A stretch of 64,000 nt of DNA from assembly GCA_050700115.1 (NCBI GenBank), contig JBOHGG010000003.1:124001-188000 (forward strand). Direction: 5' to 3'. Below, piece by piece: positions 16,939-25,355 of this stretch. The position numbers were made by a program, and so were the translations under genes. Positions within the stretch are counted from its first letter, which is position 1; every line of letters begins with the position of its first letter. The notes under the pieces were generated by a model. The model was given only the letters and a program-made list of their open reading frames with translations. It was not told the DNA's origin and searched no databases. The stretch comes from GCA-003244245 sp050700115 (GTDB taxonomy: Bacteria > Actinomycetota > Actinomycetes > Mycobacteriales > Pseudonocardiaceae).

Positions 16939-18705
16939 CTACTCCGTCGCGGGAGGCTTCGCGTCCACTCCGGCCTCGGTGCGCTGCTCGCGGGTGATCG
17001 GGGCGGGGGCACCGGTGAGGGGGTCGAGACCGCCACCGGATTTCGGGAAGGCGATGACCTCGCGCAGCGAGTCGGCACCAGCGAGCAGCATGCAGGTCCG
17101 GTCCCACCCGATGGCGATCCCTCCGTGCGGCGGGGGGCCGTAGCGGAAGGCCTCCAGCAGGAATCCGAACTTCTCGGCCGCTTCCTCATCGGAGATCCCG
17201 AGCACCCGGAACACCCGCTGCTGCACGTCGGGCTGGTGGATCCGGATCGAGCCCCCGCCGATCTCGTTGCCGTTGCAGACAATGTCGTAGGCGTAGGCCA
17301 GCGCGGAGCCCGGTTCCTCCTCGAAGCGGTCGCGCCATTCTGACGTCGGTGCGGTGAACGGGTGGTGTACCGCGGTCCAGCGGCCGTGCCCCGCGGCGAT
17401 GTCCCCGGAGCGGTCGGTGGGTTCGAACATCGGTGCGTCAACCACCCAGACGAACGACCACGCCGACTCGTCGATCAGCCCGCATCGCCGGCCGATCTCC
17501 ACCCGGGCGGCACCCAGCAGCGCACGCGCGTCGGCCGGGTCGTCGGCGGCGAAGAAGACACAGTCGCCGGGGCTGGCGCCGACCGCCTTGGCCAGACCCT
17601 CCCGCTCGTGCTCGGCGAGGTTGCGGGCCACCGGGCCGGAGAGCTCACCGTCGGCACCGACCAGCACGTAGGCCAAGCCCTTGGCGCCGCGCTGCTTGGC
17701 CCACTCCTGCCAGGCGTCCAGCTGCCGGCGCGCCTGGTTCGCCCCGCCGGGCATCACGACCGCCCCCACGTAGGGCGCCTGGAACACCCGGAACGGGGTG
17801 TCGATGAAGTAGCCGGTGAGCTCGGTGAGTTCCAGCTCGAAGCGCAGGTCCGGCTTGTCGGTGCCGTAGCGGGCCATCGCGTCGGCGTAGGTCAGCCGCG
17901 GGATCGGCAGCTCGATCTCGTGCCCGGCCAGCTCCGACCACAGCGCGGCGACCACCTGCTCGCCGAGCGCGATCACGTCGTCCTGTTCGACGAAGCTCAT
18001 CTCGATGTCAAGCTGGGTGAACTCGGGCTGCCGGTCGGCGCGGAAGTCCTCGTCCCGGTAGCAGCGGGCGATCTGGTAGTACCGCTCGAAGCCGGCAACC
18101 ATGAGCAGCTGCTTGAACAGCTGCGGCGATTGCGGCAGTGCATACCAGCTGCCGGGCTGCAGCCGCGCCGGAACCAGGAAGTCCCGCGCGCCCTCCGGGG
18201 TGGAGCGGGTCAGGGTCGGGGTCTCCACCTCGATGAAGTCCTGCTCGTGCAGCACCGTGCGGGCGATCCGGTTGGCCTCACTGCGCAGTCGCATCGCGGC
18301 GGCCGGTCCGGGGCGGCGCAGATCGAGATAGCGGTGCCGTAGCCGGACCTCCTCGCCGACCTCCAGGTGCTCGTCGAGTTGGAACGGCAACGGCGCCGAC
18401 TCGCTGAGCACCGTCAACTCCTCAGCGGTGACCTCGATGCTGCCGGTGGGCAGGTCCGGGTTCTCGTTGCCCTCGGGGCGGGTGGCCACCGTGCCAGTGA
18501 CCTGTAGGCAGAACTCGGCCCGCAGCCGGTGCGCTCGGTCGGCCATCTCGCCCTCACGGAAGACCACCTGCGCCACCCCGGAGGCGTCCCGCAGGTCGAT
18601 GAAGATCACACCACCGTGATCGCGCCGGCGGGCGACCCACCCGGTGAGGGTGACGGTGTGCCCGCCGTGCTCAGCACGCAAGATGCCGGCGGGGTGGGTG
18701 CGCAT
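16939..18705 (-). CDS. aspS: Aspartate--tRNA(Asp/Asn) ligase AspS
   Basis: Class II synthetase of the bacterial type with an N-terminal anticodon-binding OB fold (GWVARRRDHGGVIFIDLRDASG), catalytic motifs (GARDFLVPARL, QSPQLFKQLL, RCYRDEDFRADRQPEFTQLDIE), a GAD insertion domain, and motif 3 (GIAIGWDRTCML). In actinobacteria lacking AsnRS this enzyme is often non-discriminating and also charges tRNA-Asn; no evidence here decides that. The start was set at ATG (MRTHPAG), matching mycobacterial N-termini. A TTG start 30 nt upstream (AGGA 5 nt before it) is possible. Confidence 0.95.
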   Translation of the reverse strand: MRTHPAGILRAEHGGHTVTLTGWVARRRDHGGVIFIDLRDASGVAQVVFREGEMADRAHRLRAEFCLQVTGTVATRPEGNENPDLPTGSIEVTAEELTVLSESAPLPFQLDEHLEVGEEVRLRHRYLDLRRPGPAAAMRLRSEANRIARTVLHEQDFIEVETPTLTRSTPEGARDFLVPARLQPGSWYALPQSPQLFKQLLMVAGFERYYQIARCYRDEDFRADRQPEFTQLDIEMSFVEQDDVIALGEQVVAALWSELAGHEIELPIPRLTYADAMARYGTDKPDLRFELELTELTGYFIDTPFRVFQAPYVGAVVMPGGANQARRQLDAWQEWAKQRGAKGLAYVLVGADGELSGPVARNLAEHEREGLAKAVGASPGDCVFFAADDPADARALLGAARVEIGRRCGLIDESAWSFVWVVDAPMFEPTDRSGDIAAGHGRWTAVHHPFTAPTSEWRDRFEEEPGSALAYAYDIVCNGNEIGGGSIRIHQPDVQQRVFRVLGISDEEAAEKFGFLLEAFRYGPPPHGGIAIGWDRTCMLLAGADSLREVIAFPKSGGGLDPLTGAPAPITREQRTEAGVDAKPPATE

Positions 18706-18932
18706 CACGGAAGCTGGCTCCTCGATCTCCGACAACGTGATCCTGCAAAGGCTAACCGCGCACGCAGTCCCTTCCCCGCCCGTCCCCCGCTACCGCCGCA
18801 GTCAGGCGACGGGCTTCGCGTGCGGAACCGGTCGACCAGCCGCGGAATCGACTCTTGACCTCAACATTGGTTTGGATTGCAGGCTTGCTGCGGCCCGCAA
18901 CTCGCGGGACCCGAGCTCAGGAGGCACTGCGA

Positions 18933-19418
18933 ATGCCCAACACCGAGATGTTCAGTACTGACCGCACGACGGCGAACCGCAGCGGTCCCGATAACCGCTT
19001 CCGAACCAGAGCAGGACTGAGCTGGTGGCAGGCGATCGCCACCGGTGCCGTAGCCGCTGCGGTCGTCAACCTCGTGATCCTCTTCATCGGTGCAGCGGCG
19101 GGTGCGTCGTTTGCCTTTCTCGACCGCGGCACCCTGCATGAGATCGGCACCTGGGGAGTGATCACCGCCACGGTGCCCCCGCTGGTGGTGGGAACCGGCC
19201 TGGCCGCGCTGCTGGCCCGTTGGTGGTTCGGGGTCATCCGGTTGGCGCAGATCATCGGTGGGGGCACCGCGCTAATCACGGCGGCGGGGCCCCTCATGAC
19301 TGACGCCGACGGCGCAACCCAACTCGCCCTCGCGCTGATGCACGTCGTCTTGGCCGTGGCCGTCGTCGTCACCCTGGAGGCGATCCGGCGCCGCACCAAG
19401 TCCGGCCGCCAGGTGTGA
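18933..19418 (+). CDS. DUF6069-type four-helix membrane protein
   Basis: 161 residues with a polar N-terminal 35 residues and four hydrophobic segments (starting at WWQAIATGAVAAAVVNLVI, TWGVITATVPPLVVG, IRLAQIIGGGTALIT, LALALMHVVLAVAVVV), ending in a basic tail RRRTKSGRQ. The arrangement is typical of actinobacterial DUF6069 proteins of unknown function. The ATG has GGAGG 9 nt upstream; a start 78 nt earlier lacks such a site. Divergent from aspS. Confidence 0.75.
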   Translation: MPNTEMFSTDRTTANRSGPDNRFRTRAGLSWWQAIATGAVAAAVVNLVILFIGAAAGASFAFLDRGTLHEIGTWGVITATVPPLVVGTGLAALLARWWFGVIRLAQIIGGGTALITAAGPLMTDADGATQLALALMHVVLAVAVVVTLEAIRRRTKSGRQV

Positions 19419-19541
19419 CCCCTACCGCACGGCTCGTGGACCGAGGGCTGCACGGGCCGTGTCGGACTGATACCCCAACCGCCGTTTGCGCTGGTAGTAG
19501 CCTTAAAGCTCAGCAGAGGATGGACCCGCGGCGGGTAACAC

Positions 19542-19575
19542 TTGCCGCCGACCCTCCGATGTACTATAAAAGTAC
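19542..19575 (+). promoter_or_regulatory. Promoter and putative autoregulatory operator of the Phd-like gene
   Basis: TTGCCG and TATAAA are separated by 17 nt, a good -35/-10 pair for this genome. Overlapping the -10 is an inverted repeat, GTACT-ATAAA-AGTAC (the last 15 bases of the interval). The segment is AT-rich against its surroundings. Phd/YefM antitoxins commonly repress their own promoter through such palindromes, which is the inferred role. Confidence 0.5.
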
Positions 19576-19611
19576 TAGTTGAGCTTCGGTCACGGAGTGA
19601 GGGAGATCGGG

Positions 19612-19944
19612 ATGCCTACGCTGACGACGGGACCGGTCACAGTGATGAGCCCGTCGGGCCAAAGCGTGGAGGCTGCACAGGTCTACTCTGTCACGCAGCT
19701 CAACCAGCAGACCGCTCAAGTGCTGGAAGAGATCAATAACTCTGGCCGCGCGGCGGTGGTGACACGGCATGGCAAGTTCGTGGCGCTGATTACGCCTCTG
19801 GCGGCCATGTCAGTGGAATCTGTGGTGCTGTCGCGAGGCCCCCTCGCCGACGAGTTCACCGCGTACGAACGCCAAGACCCCGGATCGCGCGACTTACTGT
19901 CACCGACCGAGGTAGACCGCCTGATCGATCTACAGACCAGCTAG
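19612..19944 (+). CDS. Phd/YefM-family antitoxin
   Basis: 110 residues. The central part (YSVTQLNQQTAQVLEEINNSGRAAVVTRHGKFVALITPL) has the PhdYeFM fold signature: a DNA-binding dimerisation unit with the G-x-x-VAxI-like strand. The C-terminal 45 residues are acidic and would be the toxin-neutralising tail. ATG chosen because GGGAG lies 7 nt upstream; a TTG 33 nt earlier is less likely. Followed after 57 nt by a small gene that may encode its partner. A palindrome overlaps its own -10 element. Confidence 0.8.
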   Translation: MPTLTTGPVTVMSPSGQSVEAAQVYSVTQLNQQTAQVLEEINNSGRAAVVTRHGKFVALITPLAAMSVESVVLSRGPLADEFTAYERQDPGSRDLLSPTEVDRLIDLQTS

Positions 19945-20001
19945 ACCGAACGGGGGGTGCCGGCTGCACGGGCATGACCCGGATCCGGTACGAACTTCCC
20001 C

Positions 20002-20325
20002 ATGGAAGGCCACTGGTCGCACAGAGCAGTCACAGACCTGTTGAGCAAGGTAAATTCGAGACCGGTTCGTAAGTACCTTGTCGAGGTTTCTCAGTTCTCC
20101 CTCCACCGGCACTACGGGAAGTGGGGCGGCGCCCTGCCGAATGGACGGCTCTGGCGGCGCGGCGTCACTGAAGCGGATGAGTCGCTGGGCGCGGAGGAGC
20201 TTGCGCCCCATCAAGCGCTGGCCCGCGGCTACACCGTTGTGTACTTGTTACGCCGCGCGGAGAGACACTACGAGATCACCGGCCTGCTGACCGACGGCGA
20301 ACTGGCAGCGGGGCTGATTCTATAA
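20002..20325 (+). CDS. Small hypothetical protein, possible toxin partner
   Basis: 107 residues, no recognised family. N-terminal half is basic (HWSHRAVTDLLSKVNSRPVRKYL, split by a few polar residues); the C-terminal part (TVVYLLRRAERHYEITGLLTDGEL) has the strand-rich look of RelE/ParE-type nucleases, without diagnostic residues. Its position after a Phd-type antitoxin is the main reason to suspect a toxin. No clear Shine-Dalgarno precedes the ATG. Treat as unknown with a context hint. Confidence 0.5.
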   Translation: MEGHWSHRAVTDLLSKVNSRPVRKYLVEVSQFSLHRHYGKWGGALPNGRLWRRGVTEADESLGAEELAPHQALARGYTVVYLLRRAERHYEITGLLTDGELAAGLIL

Positions 20326-20353
20326 CCCTGGCCGGGTGGGCAGCCTGGCCCGG

Positions 20354-20923
20354 CTACGCCTCCTGCTCTGGCGATCGAAGGGCTGCCGGGAAACCTGAGA
20401 GCCTGGTGACAGCCACTATGACGACCCGCTTCTTGCTGAGGCGTCCGCGCCGGGGCACGTAATAGAACAGCAATGAGTGCGCGGCGATCTGCTGGCTGAA
20501 GACTCGAAACCCGTCAATTCGGGTGCCCGTGTCGTGCACCCCGCTCCGAGCACTAGCGCGCCCCGGGTAGGTCGCACGCTCGCAGCCCTCGAACAGCTCA
20601 TCAATTTCCGACGTTTCGTCATAGTCCATTACCGCAAGGACAGCTGCGGGTGACCACACGAGCTCGGTCACCCGAAGCACCCTCGTGGCACCGTCGGCGT
20701 AAGTAAGGACCGTCGGCAGGAGGAACTCGAGGAGGAAGACGATGAAGGCACCACCACCAAGCTCAAGCAGGAGCGAGCCAACGAACGGGTGCGCCTCCCC
20801 CAGGAGACCGGAGGCAGTGAACAGCGCGGCACCAAGTCCACCCGAGATGAAATATGTTCGGGGGCGTTCCCTGACCGTCTTGGGGAGCGTTTCGTTGAGT
20901 CCTTCCGAGTTCACGCTGCCCAT
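20354..20923 (-). CDS. Hypothetical protein with two N-terminal membrane segments
   Basis: 189 residues. Two hydrophobic stretches (TYFISGGLGAALFTASGLLG and FVGSLLLELGGGAFIVFLLE) are followed by a soluble domain of about 110 residues with IDELFEGCERATYPG and ending in VVIVAVTRLSGFPAALRS. No family is recognised. Such architecture resembles small membrane-anchored effectors or sensors, but no motif supports that. The ATG lies 7 nt after GGGGGG; an in-frame TTG 15 nt upstream is possible. Convergent with the toxin-like gene, 28 nt apart. Confidence 0.6.
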   Translation of the reverse strand: MGSVNSEGLNETLPKTVRERPRTYFISGGLGAALFTASGLLGEAHPFVGSLLLELGGGAFIVFLLEFLLPTVLTYADGATRVLRVTELVWSPAAVLAVMDYDETSEIDELFEGCERATYPGRASARSGVHDTGTRIDGFRVFSQQIAAHSLLFYYVPRRGRLSKKRVVIVAVTRLSGFPAALRSPEQEA

Positions 20924-21564
20924 ATCGTGGCCCCCCAAATCGCTCTGTTATAGCTGGCCCAACGACCGCGGACGCTGTGGGCTCCGCTCGGCCCCGGTTA
21001 GGATCACCAGGCTAAGGCGAACCACGGCGGTGGCCACGGCACCCGCAGCACGGAGCGGCCACGGTGACCGTGGCGCTCCACAGCCCGACCACGTCCGTGC
21101 GGGTGGAGAACGCATCGAAGGGGACGCTGCACGTCGTGTTCGACGAGACCCAGCTACCCTGAGCGGCCGAAACCTGGCGTTCAGGTCAATAGCTCGCGGA
21201 GATCGCTGGGTGCTAACACACCCCACGCGAGTAACTGCGCACCGACGTCGTTGGTGTGCTGCTGACCGCTGATGCACTCCACACCCCGGTCTTTCAACAC
21301 CCCGCCAATGGTAGACGCGTTTTTCGACGTCATCGCGCGTGACGAGTTCGGCCTGGGGATCGCGGCGCTAGGACCGCGCTGGCGATCTCCGCGGCCTCCG
21401 CGTCACCCACTGCCTCCGATAGGTGCTCAGTTCAGGAGCAGTGTTCGACGGCGAGACGAGCAACGAGCCGGCTGACGCGACGGCCCACTGCTCCGGTGAT
21501 CAGGCTGGTTCCACCGGCGCAATACGAGGCAGTGGAGATGACACGAGTCCGCCGACGACCGAGA
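20924..21564. other. Gene-poor stretch with small-ORF debris
   Basis: No convincing gene. Two short frames were noted. A 33-codon plus-strand frame from GTG at 21063 (VTVALHSPTTSVRVENASK...) looks like a truncated N-terminus. A 50-codon minus-strand frame is listed separately. Codon usage is weakly biased in both. The stretch separates the toxin-like/membrane pair from the radical SAM gene and looks like decayed insertion. Confidence 0.5.
21181..21333 (-). CDS. Small ORF of 50 codons, doubtful
   Basis: ATG ACG TCG start; the product begins MTSKNASTIGGVLKDRGVEC and ends GVLAPSDLRELLT. No Shine-Dalgarno of note and no recognised family. The C-terminal helix is well formed. Could be a real peptide or a remnant of a longer gene; included because the region is otherwise empty. 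Confidence 0.25.
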   Translation of the reverse strand: MTSKNASTIGGVLKDRGVECISGQQHTNDVGAQLLAWGVLAPSDLRELLT

Positions 21565-23556
21565 TCACTCGGCTGCGTGCCTCTGATGGAGGCCGTAGCG
21601 CCGCGCCAGCGCGGCCACCCGAGCGGCGATGCTGCGCTGGTAGACCTTGGGCGCGTAGGCACCGGCGCCGTAGAGATCCAGGTAGCGGGGCATGAGCTCG
21701 GGGTGTTCGCGTTCCAGCCAGGCGAGGTACCACTCCCGCGCGCCAGGGCGTAGGTGGAGCACCAGCGGGGTGACGCTGCGGGCGCCGGCAGCCGCGATCG
21801 CCCACACGGTCGCTTCGAGCTGGCTGGGCGAGTCGGTGAGGTACGGCAGGATCGGCGCCATCAGGACCCCGCACCCGATGCCCGCATCGGTGAGCGTGCG
21901 GCACACGCTGAGCCGGGCGCGGGGTGCGGGCGTGCCGGGTTCGACCTGCCGCCACAGCGCCTCGTCGACGAATCCCACGGAGACGTTTACCGACACGTCG
22001 GTGACTTCCGCGGCCTCGCGGAGCAGATCGAGGTCTCGCAGCACCAGGGTGCCCTTGGTGAGGATCGAGAACGGGTTCCGCGCATCCCGCAGCGCCTCAA
22101 GAATGCCGGGCATCAGGCGGTAGCGCCCCTCGGCCCGCTGGTAAGGGTCGACATTGGTGCCCATCGCAATCTGGTGCCCCGCCCAACGCGAGGAGGTGAG
22201 CTCCTTGCGCAGCAGCTCCGGCGCATTGATCTTCACCACGATCTTCGAGTCGAAGTCGATCCCGGCGTCGAGATCGAGGTACTCATGCGTCCGCCGAGCG
22301 AAACAGTTGTGCGACACCACTCCATTCGCGATGAAGTCCCCAGTCCCGGTCGTGATGTCGTACATGGGTAGCTCCATGCCGAGGTTGTCGATCGAGACCA
22401 CGTTCAGACGGGCCTTGTTCTTGATCGCCATGCCGGCAATCGATCGCTTTCGACTGATCGCCGGGTCGACCGTGTGAAAGAAGCGGAGCTGCTCACAGAT
22501 TCCGCCGAGTAGCCGCACACAACGGAGGCCGTGGGGCAGTTCAGGGTCTTCGAAGCTGAAGCTGAAGCCGAAGCGCTTCAAGCACGAGATCACCGACTCG
22601 ATAATCTCCGGGTCGGCGTTGGAGATCCGGAGAATGCCACCGGACCAGCTTCCTTCAGCGTCGAAGATCCCGGCTAAGAATCCCTTACTCCAGGCATCAC
22701 TAACGCAGTCGGGCCAGCGGATGAGGCCGGCGATGGCCTCGAATCGGGCCTGTGTCTGGTTGCGTATCGCAGGCAACGACTGCCGTCCGCCGACGGCGGC
22801 CTGAAACTCGAACTCATGCGTATGCACACCAACGTCTGCGAGGTAGCGGCGGGCCCTCGTCAGCGCCTCGAGATCGACCAACGCGAGGCGGAAGCGATGA
22901 TATCGGGTCTCCCGGCCCTGACGTGCGTAGGGGTACGGGCCGAGATGCGCATCGCCGCGCACCATGCCGCACAAGTAGCCCCGGCGGTAATCGGTCGAGT
23001 TCTCGGGCGGTGCGGCGAACTGCCCGGTTCCCATGAGCTCGTTGCCCGTAGTCAAGTACGGGCGGTTGGCGCCGTTCATCCGGCCCGTCACATGCTTCCA
23101 GCCCCGGTTGGTGAGGAAGCGATGATCGCCGCTGGCCACGAGTTCTGTCCCGTCCTCGAGTGTGACGCGATAGGCCGGCTTGACGGTCCGCCAGTGGGCC
23201 AGCACCTCGGTGACGGCGTAGCGCCGGTGGCAGCCGTCTTGGACAGTGCCGTAGATCGCGTCGCCGACGCGCACTTCCGCCAGAGACTTGGTCCGCCCGT
23301 CTGCCATCAGGATCGGTGTGTCCCCCGGTTGGCAGTACCTGCAGGCATGGCTGCAGCCCCGGTACGGGTTGAGTGTCCAACTGAAGGGCATGCGAGAGGT
23401 GGCCGGTACCTTGTTGAGGATCGAGCGGGCTCGCACCTCGTAGAAGGTCATGCCGCGGAACTCCGGGGTGTCGAAGGTGCGCGTCATGACGTCACCCACC
23501 CCGAACAGCGCGTCCTGGGCGGACTCGTCGGACAGCCGCAGGTTGTCCCATCGCAT
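21565..23556 (-). CDS. Rv2578c-family radical SAM protein split by an intein
   Basis: The 663-codon product comprises extein 1 (residues 1-74), an intein (75-417) and extein 2 (418-663). After splicing the 320-residue protein matches the length of Rv2578c homologues. Extein 1 ends GCSHACRY and extein 2 begins CFARRTHEYLDLD, so splicing rebuilds CxxxCxxC, the 4Fe-4S/SAM site. The family is related to SPL-like radical SAM proteins; its substrate is unknown. ATG start; a divergent YibE/F gene begins 74 nt away. Without splicing the third cluster cysteine would be the intein's own first residue. Confidence 0.93.
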   Translation of the reverse strand: MRWDNLRLSDESAQDALFGVGDVMTRTFDTPEFRGMTFYEVRARSILNKVPATSRMPFSWTLNPYRGCSHACRYCQPGDTPILMADGRTKSLAEVRVGDAIYGTVQDGCHRRYAVTEVLAHWRTVKPAYRVTLEDGTELVASGDHRFLTNRGWKHVTGRMNGANRPYLTTGNELMGTGQFAAPPENSTDYRRGYLCGMVRGDAHLGPYPYARQGRETRYHRFRLALVDLEALTRARRYLADVGVHTHEFEFQAAVGGRQSLPAIRNQTQARFEAIAGLIRWPDCVSDAWSKGFLAGIFDAEGSWSGGILRISNADPEIIESVISCLKRFGFSFSFEDPELPHGLRCVRLLGGICEQLRFFHTVDPAISRKRSIAGMAIKNKARLNVVSIDNLGMELPMYDITTGTGDFIANGVVSHNCFARRTHEYLDLDAGIDFDSKIVVKINAPELLRKELTSSRWAGHQIAMGTNVDPYQRAEGRYRLMPGILEALRDARNPFSILTKGTLVLRDLDLLREAAEVTDVSVNVSVGFVDEALWRQVEPGTPAPRARLSVCRTLTDAGIGCGVLMAPILPYLTDSPSQLEATVWAIAAAGARSVTPLVLHLRPGAREWYLAWLEREHPELMPRYLDLYGAGAYAPKVYQRSIAARVAALARRYGLHQRHAAE
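22306..23334 (-). other. Intein with LAGLIDADG homing endonuclease domain
   Basis: 343 residues. Block A starts CQPGDTPILMADGRTKSLAE; block B has GDHRFLTNRGW with the conserved His; the C-terminal blocks read MYDITTGTGDFIANGVVSHN and are followed by Cys(+1), so all residues needed for splicing are present. Two LAGLIDADG-type motifs, YLCGMVRGDAHLG and FLAGIFDAEGSW, each keep the acidic residue, so endonuclease activity is possible. Insertion is exactly between the second and third cysteines of the radical SAM site. Confidence 0.92.
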
Positions 23557-23630
23557 CGGCCCACCTTATCGAACTGGTGTTCGATCCGCTAGGAACACCG
23601 GGGCACCGAGCAGAGAGGGACACCCAGGCG

Positions 23631-24920
23631 ATGAGTGCGACTGACCGCGGGGGCGGCAGGCACCATTTCCGGGGCGATGCTGCACCGGCCAGCCCGAGAC
23701 TGGGCCACGGGCACGGCCACGGCCACGGGCACGGGCACGGGCCAGCACCACCGGCCTCTCGCCGGGTAAGAGTGCTGCTGGTCGCGGTGCTGGTACCCGT
23801 CGCACTGGCCACTCTGGTCGGGCTGTGGGTGACCTGGCCGGGTGACGCGCCCCGCAGCGGTGTCGACATCGGGTTCGGGCAGCGGCCGGTGCACGGCGAG
23901 GTGCTTGCGGCGAGCGGCGCCCCGTGCAGCGCCGGCAGCGCTGAGGTCGGCGGGGCTGGTGAGACCAACAAGTGCATCTCGCTCGACGTGCGGCTCACCG
24001 ACGGCGACTCACCGGGTGTGACCATCCAGCAGGTACTACCCGACGAGCCGAGCACGCCGCGGTTCACCGTCGGTGACCAGGTGGTGCTCGCTTACACCGG
24101 CGGAAATCTCTCCGACTCAGGGTCTTACCAGGTCCAGGACTTCCAGCGCGGATCCTCGATGCTGTGGCTGGCCGCGTTGTTCGCCGCCGCGGTGCTGCTG
24201 CTCGGCCGGTGGAGAGGCCTCGCGTCACTGACCGCGCTCGGCTTCAGCTTCCTGATCCTGGTGGTGTACCTCTTCCCCGCGATCCTGGCCGGTGCGGATC
24301 CGGTGATCGTCGGGGTGCTGGCCGCCAGCGTGATCATGTTTGGGGTGCTGTATCTCAGCCACGGCGTGTCGGCCCGGACCTCCAGCGCAGTGCTGGGCAC
24401 GGTGCTGAGCCTCGCCTTGATCGGCGCGCTGGGTACCGCTTTCTCCGCGGCCACCCAGCTCACCGGCCTGGACGACGACACCGGCAACCTCATCAGAGTG
24501 CTGGGCCACGGGGTGGACGCCCGCGGGTTGCTGCTCGCCGGGATGATCATCGGTGCCTTGGGCGTGCTCGACGATGTCACGGTCACCCAAACCAGTGCGG
24601 TGTGGGAACTACGCCGGGCCAATCCCGCCCTTGGCTCCCGGGCGCTCTACACCGCCGCGTTGCGGATCGGACGCGACCACATCTCCTCGGCAGTGAACAC
24701 CCTGGCCATGGCCTACGCCGGTGCCGCATTACCTGTGCTGCTGACCTTCTCGCTGTCGGGGCAGAACTTCGGCACGCTGATCACCGCCCAGAACGTCGCC
24801 CAGGAGGTGGTACGCACGCTGGTCGGCAGCATCGGGCTGGTCGCCGCCGTCCCGATCACCACCGCGATCGCCGCCCTCGTCGCCCGGCGCGACGAGGTCG
24901 ACTCCGCCGCACAGGAGTGA
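23631..24920 (+). CDS. YibE/F family membrane protein with His-rich N-terminus
   Basis: 429 residues. The N-terminus carries a His-Gly run (seven His alternating with Gly, about residues 26-39), a likely metal-binding tail on the cytoplasmic side, then one membrane segment, an extracytoplasmic beta domain (70-180) and about seven further membrane segments. GHGVDARGLLLAGMIIGALGVLDDVTVTQ is the YibE/F signature, shown here as two parts: GHGVDARGLLL and GALGVLDDVTVTQ. Function of the family is not settled. ATG chosen over an in-frame GTG 54 nt upstream that would crowd the divergent promoter. Confidence 0.85.
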   Translation: MSATDRGGGRHHFRGDAAPASPRLGHGHGHGHGHGHGPAPPASRRVRVLLVAVLVPVALATLVGLWVTWPGDAPRSGVDIGFGQRPVHGEVLAASGAPCSAGSAEVGGAGETNKCISLDVRLTDGDSPGVTIQQVLPDEPSTPRFTVGDQVVLAYTGGNLSDSGSYQVQDFQRGSSMLWLAALFAAAVLLLGRWRGLASLTALGFSFLILVVYLFPAILAGADPVIVGVLAASVIMFGVLYLSHGVSARTSSAVLGTVLSLALIGALGTAFSAATQLTGLDDDTGNLIRVLGHGVDARGLLLAGMIIGALGVLDDVTVTQTSAVWELRRANPALGSRALYTAALRIGRDHISSAVNTLAMAYAGAALPVLLTFSLSGQNFGTLITAQNVAQEVVRTLVGSIGLVAAVPITTAIAALVARRDEVDSAAQE

Positions 24921-25007
24921 GGAGTCCGAGTTATGCAATCACTCGTTGCTTAATCTGCCCCGGATGCGGTAGAACTGTCGTGCAGTACCTACCCGAGGGG
25001 AGCCTCC

Positions 25008-25355
25008 ATGAGATTGATCTTGTTACGTAGTACCTGTGGCGACACGCGTAGCTGCCCCAACATCAACGCGACCGATCGGGGTACCTATGTCGTGCAGGGC
25101 TACCTGGTGGCAGATCATGCCGCTCTAGCACCGGGCGATTCGGTGGTGGAGGTTCCGTCGTCCCTGCTGCCCGAACTCACTGGTCGCGATGCGGCCCATG
25201 ACGCGCTCGGCCGTACGGGCCGTGGGACCATCCTGATTCGCGGTCGCACCGTGGACGCGGAGGCGTTGCGGGAGCTGAACCTCCCCGCGGGAGAGGCAGC
25301 CATCGAGATCCCCATGAGCGCTCTGCCGACGTTAGAGATTGCACATGCTGGATGA
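25008..25355 (+). CDS. Small conserved hypothetical protein of the DUF6879 neighbourhood
   Basis: 115 residues. The phrases CPNINATDRGTYVVQGYLV and LNLPAGEAAIEIPMSAL recur in short actinobacterial proteins encoded just before DUF6879 genes (recalled, not searched). Cysteines at C10 and C16 could pair or bind metal. GGGGAG lies 6 nt before the ATG. Its end overlaps the next gene by 11 nt. It opens the six-gene run that leads into the graspetide genes. Function unknown. Confidence 0.75.
   Translation: MRLILLRSTCGDTRSCPNINATDRGTYVVQGYLVADHAALAPGDSVVEVPSSLLPELTGRDAAHDALGRTGRGTILIRGRTVDAEALRELNLPAGEAAIEIPMSALPTLEIAHAG

Noticed and set aside
19930..20214. Minus-strand 94-codon frame opposite the toxin-like gene
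   Set aside because: Weak codon bias and no ribosome site; the plus-strand frame fits the antitoxin context better.
20331..20354. GCCGGG/CCCGGC stem between the convergent toxin-like and membrane protein genes
   Set aside because: Only six pairs with a 12-nt loop in GC-rich DNA; expected by chance.
23700..23755. Repetitive CACGGGCACGGCCACGG tract considered as a CRISPR or DNA-level repeat array
   Set aside because: It is the codon-level consequence of the His-Gly run in the YibE/F protein; no spacers.
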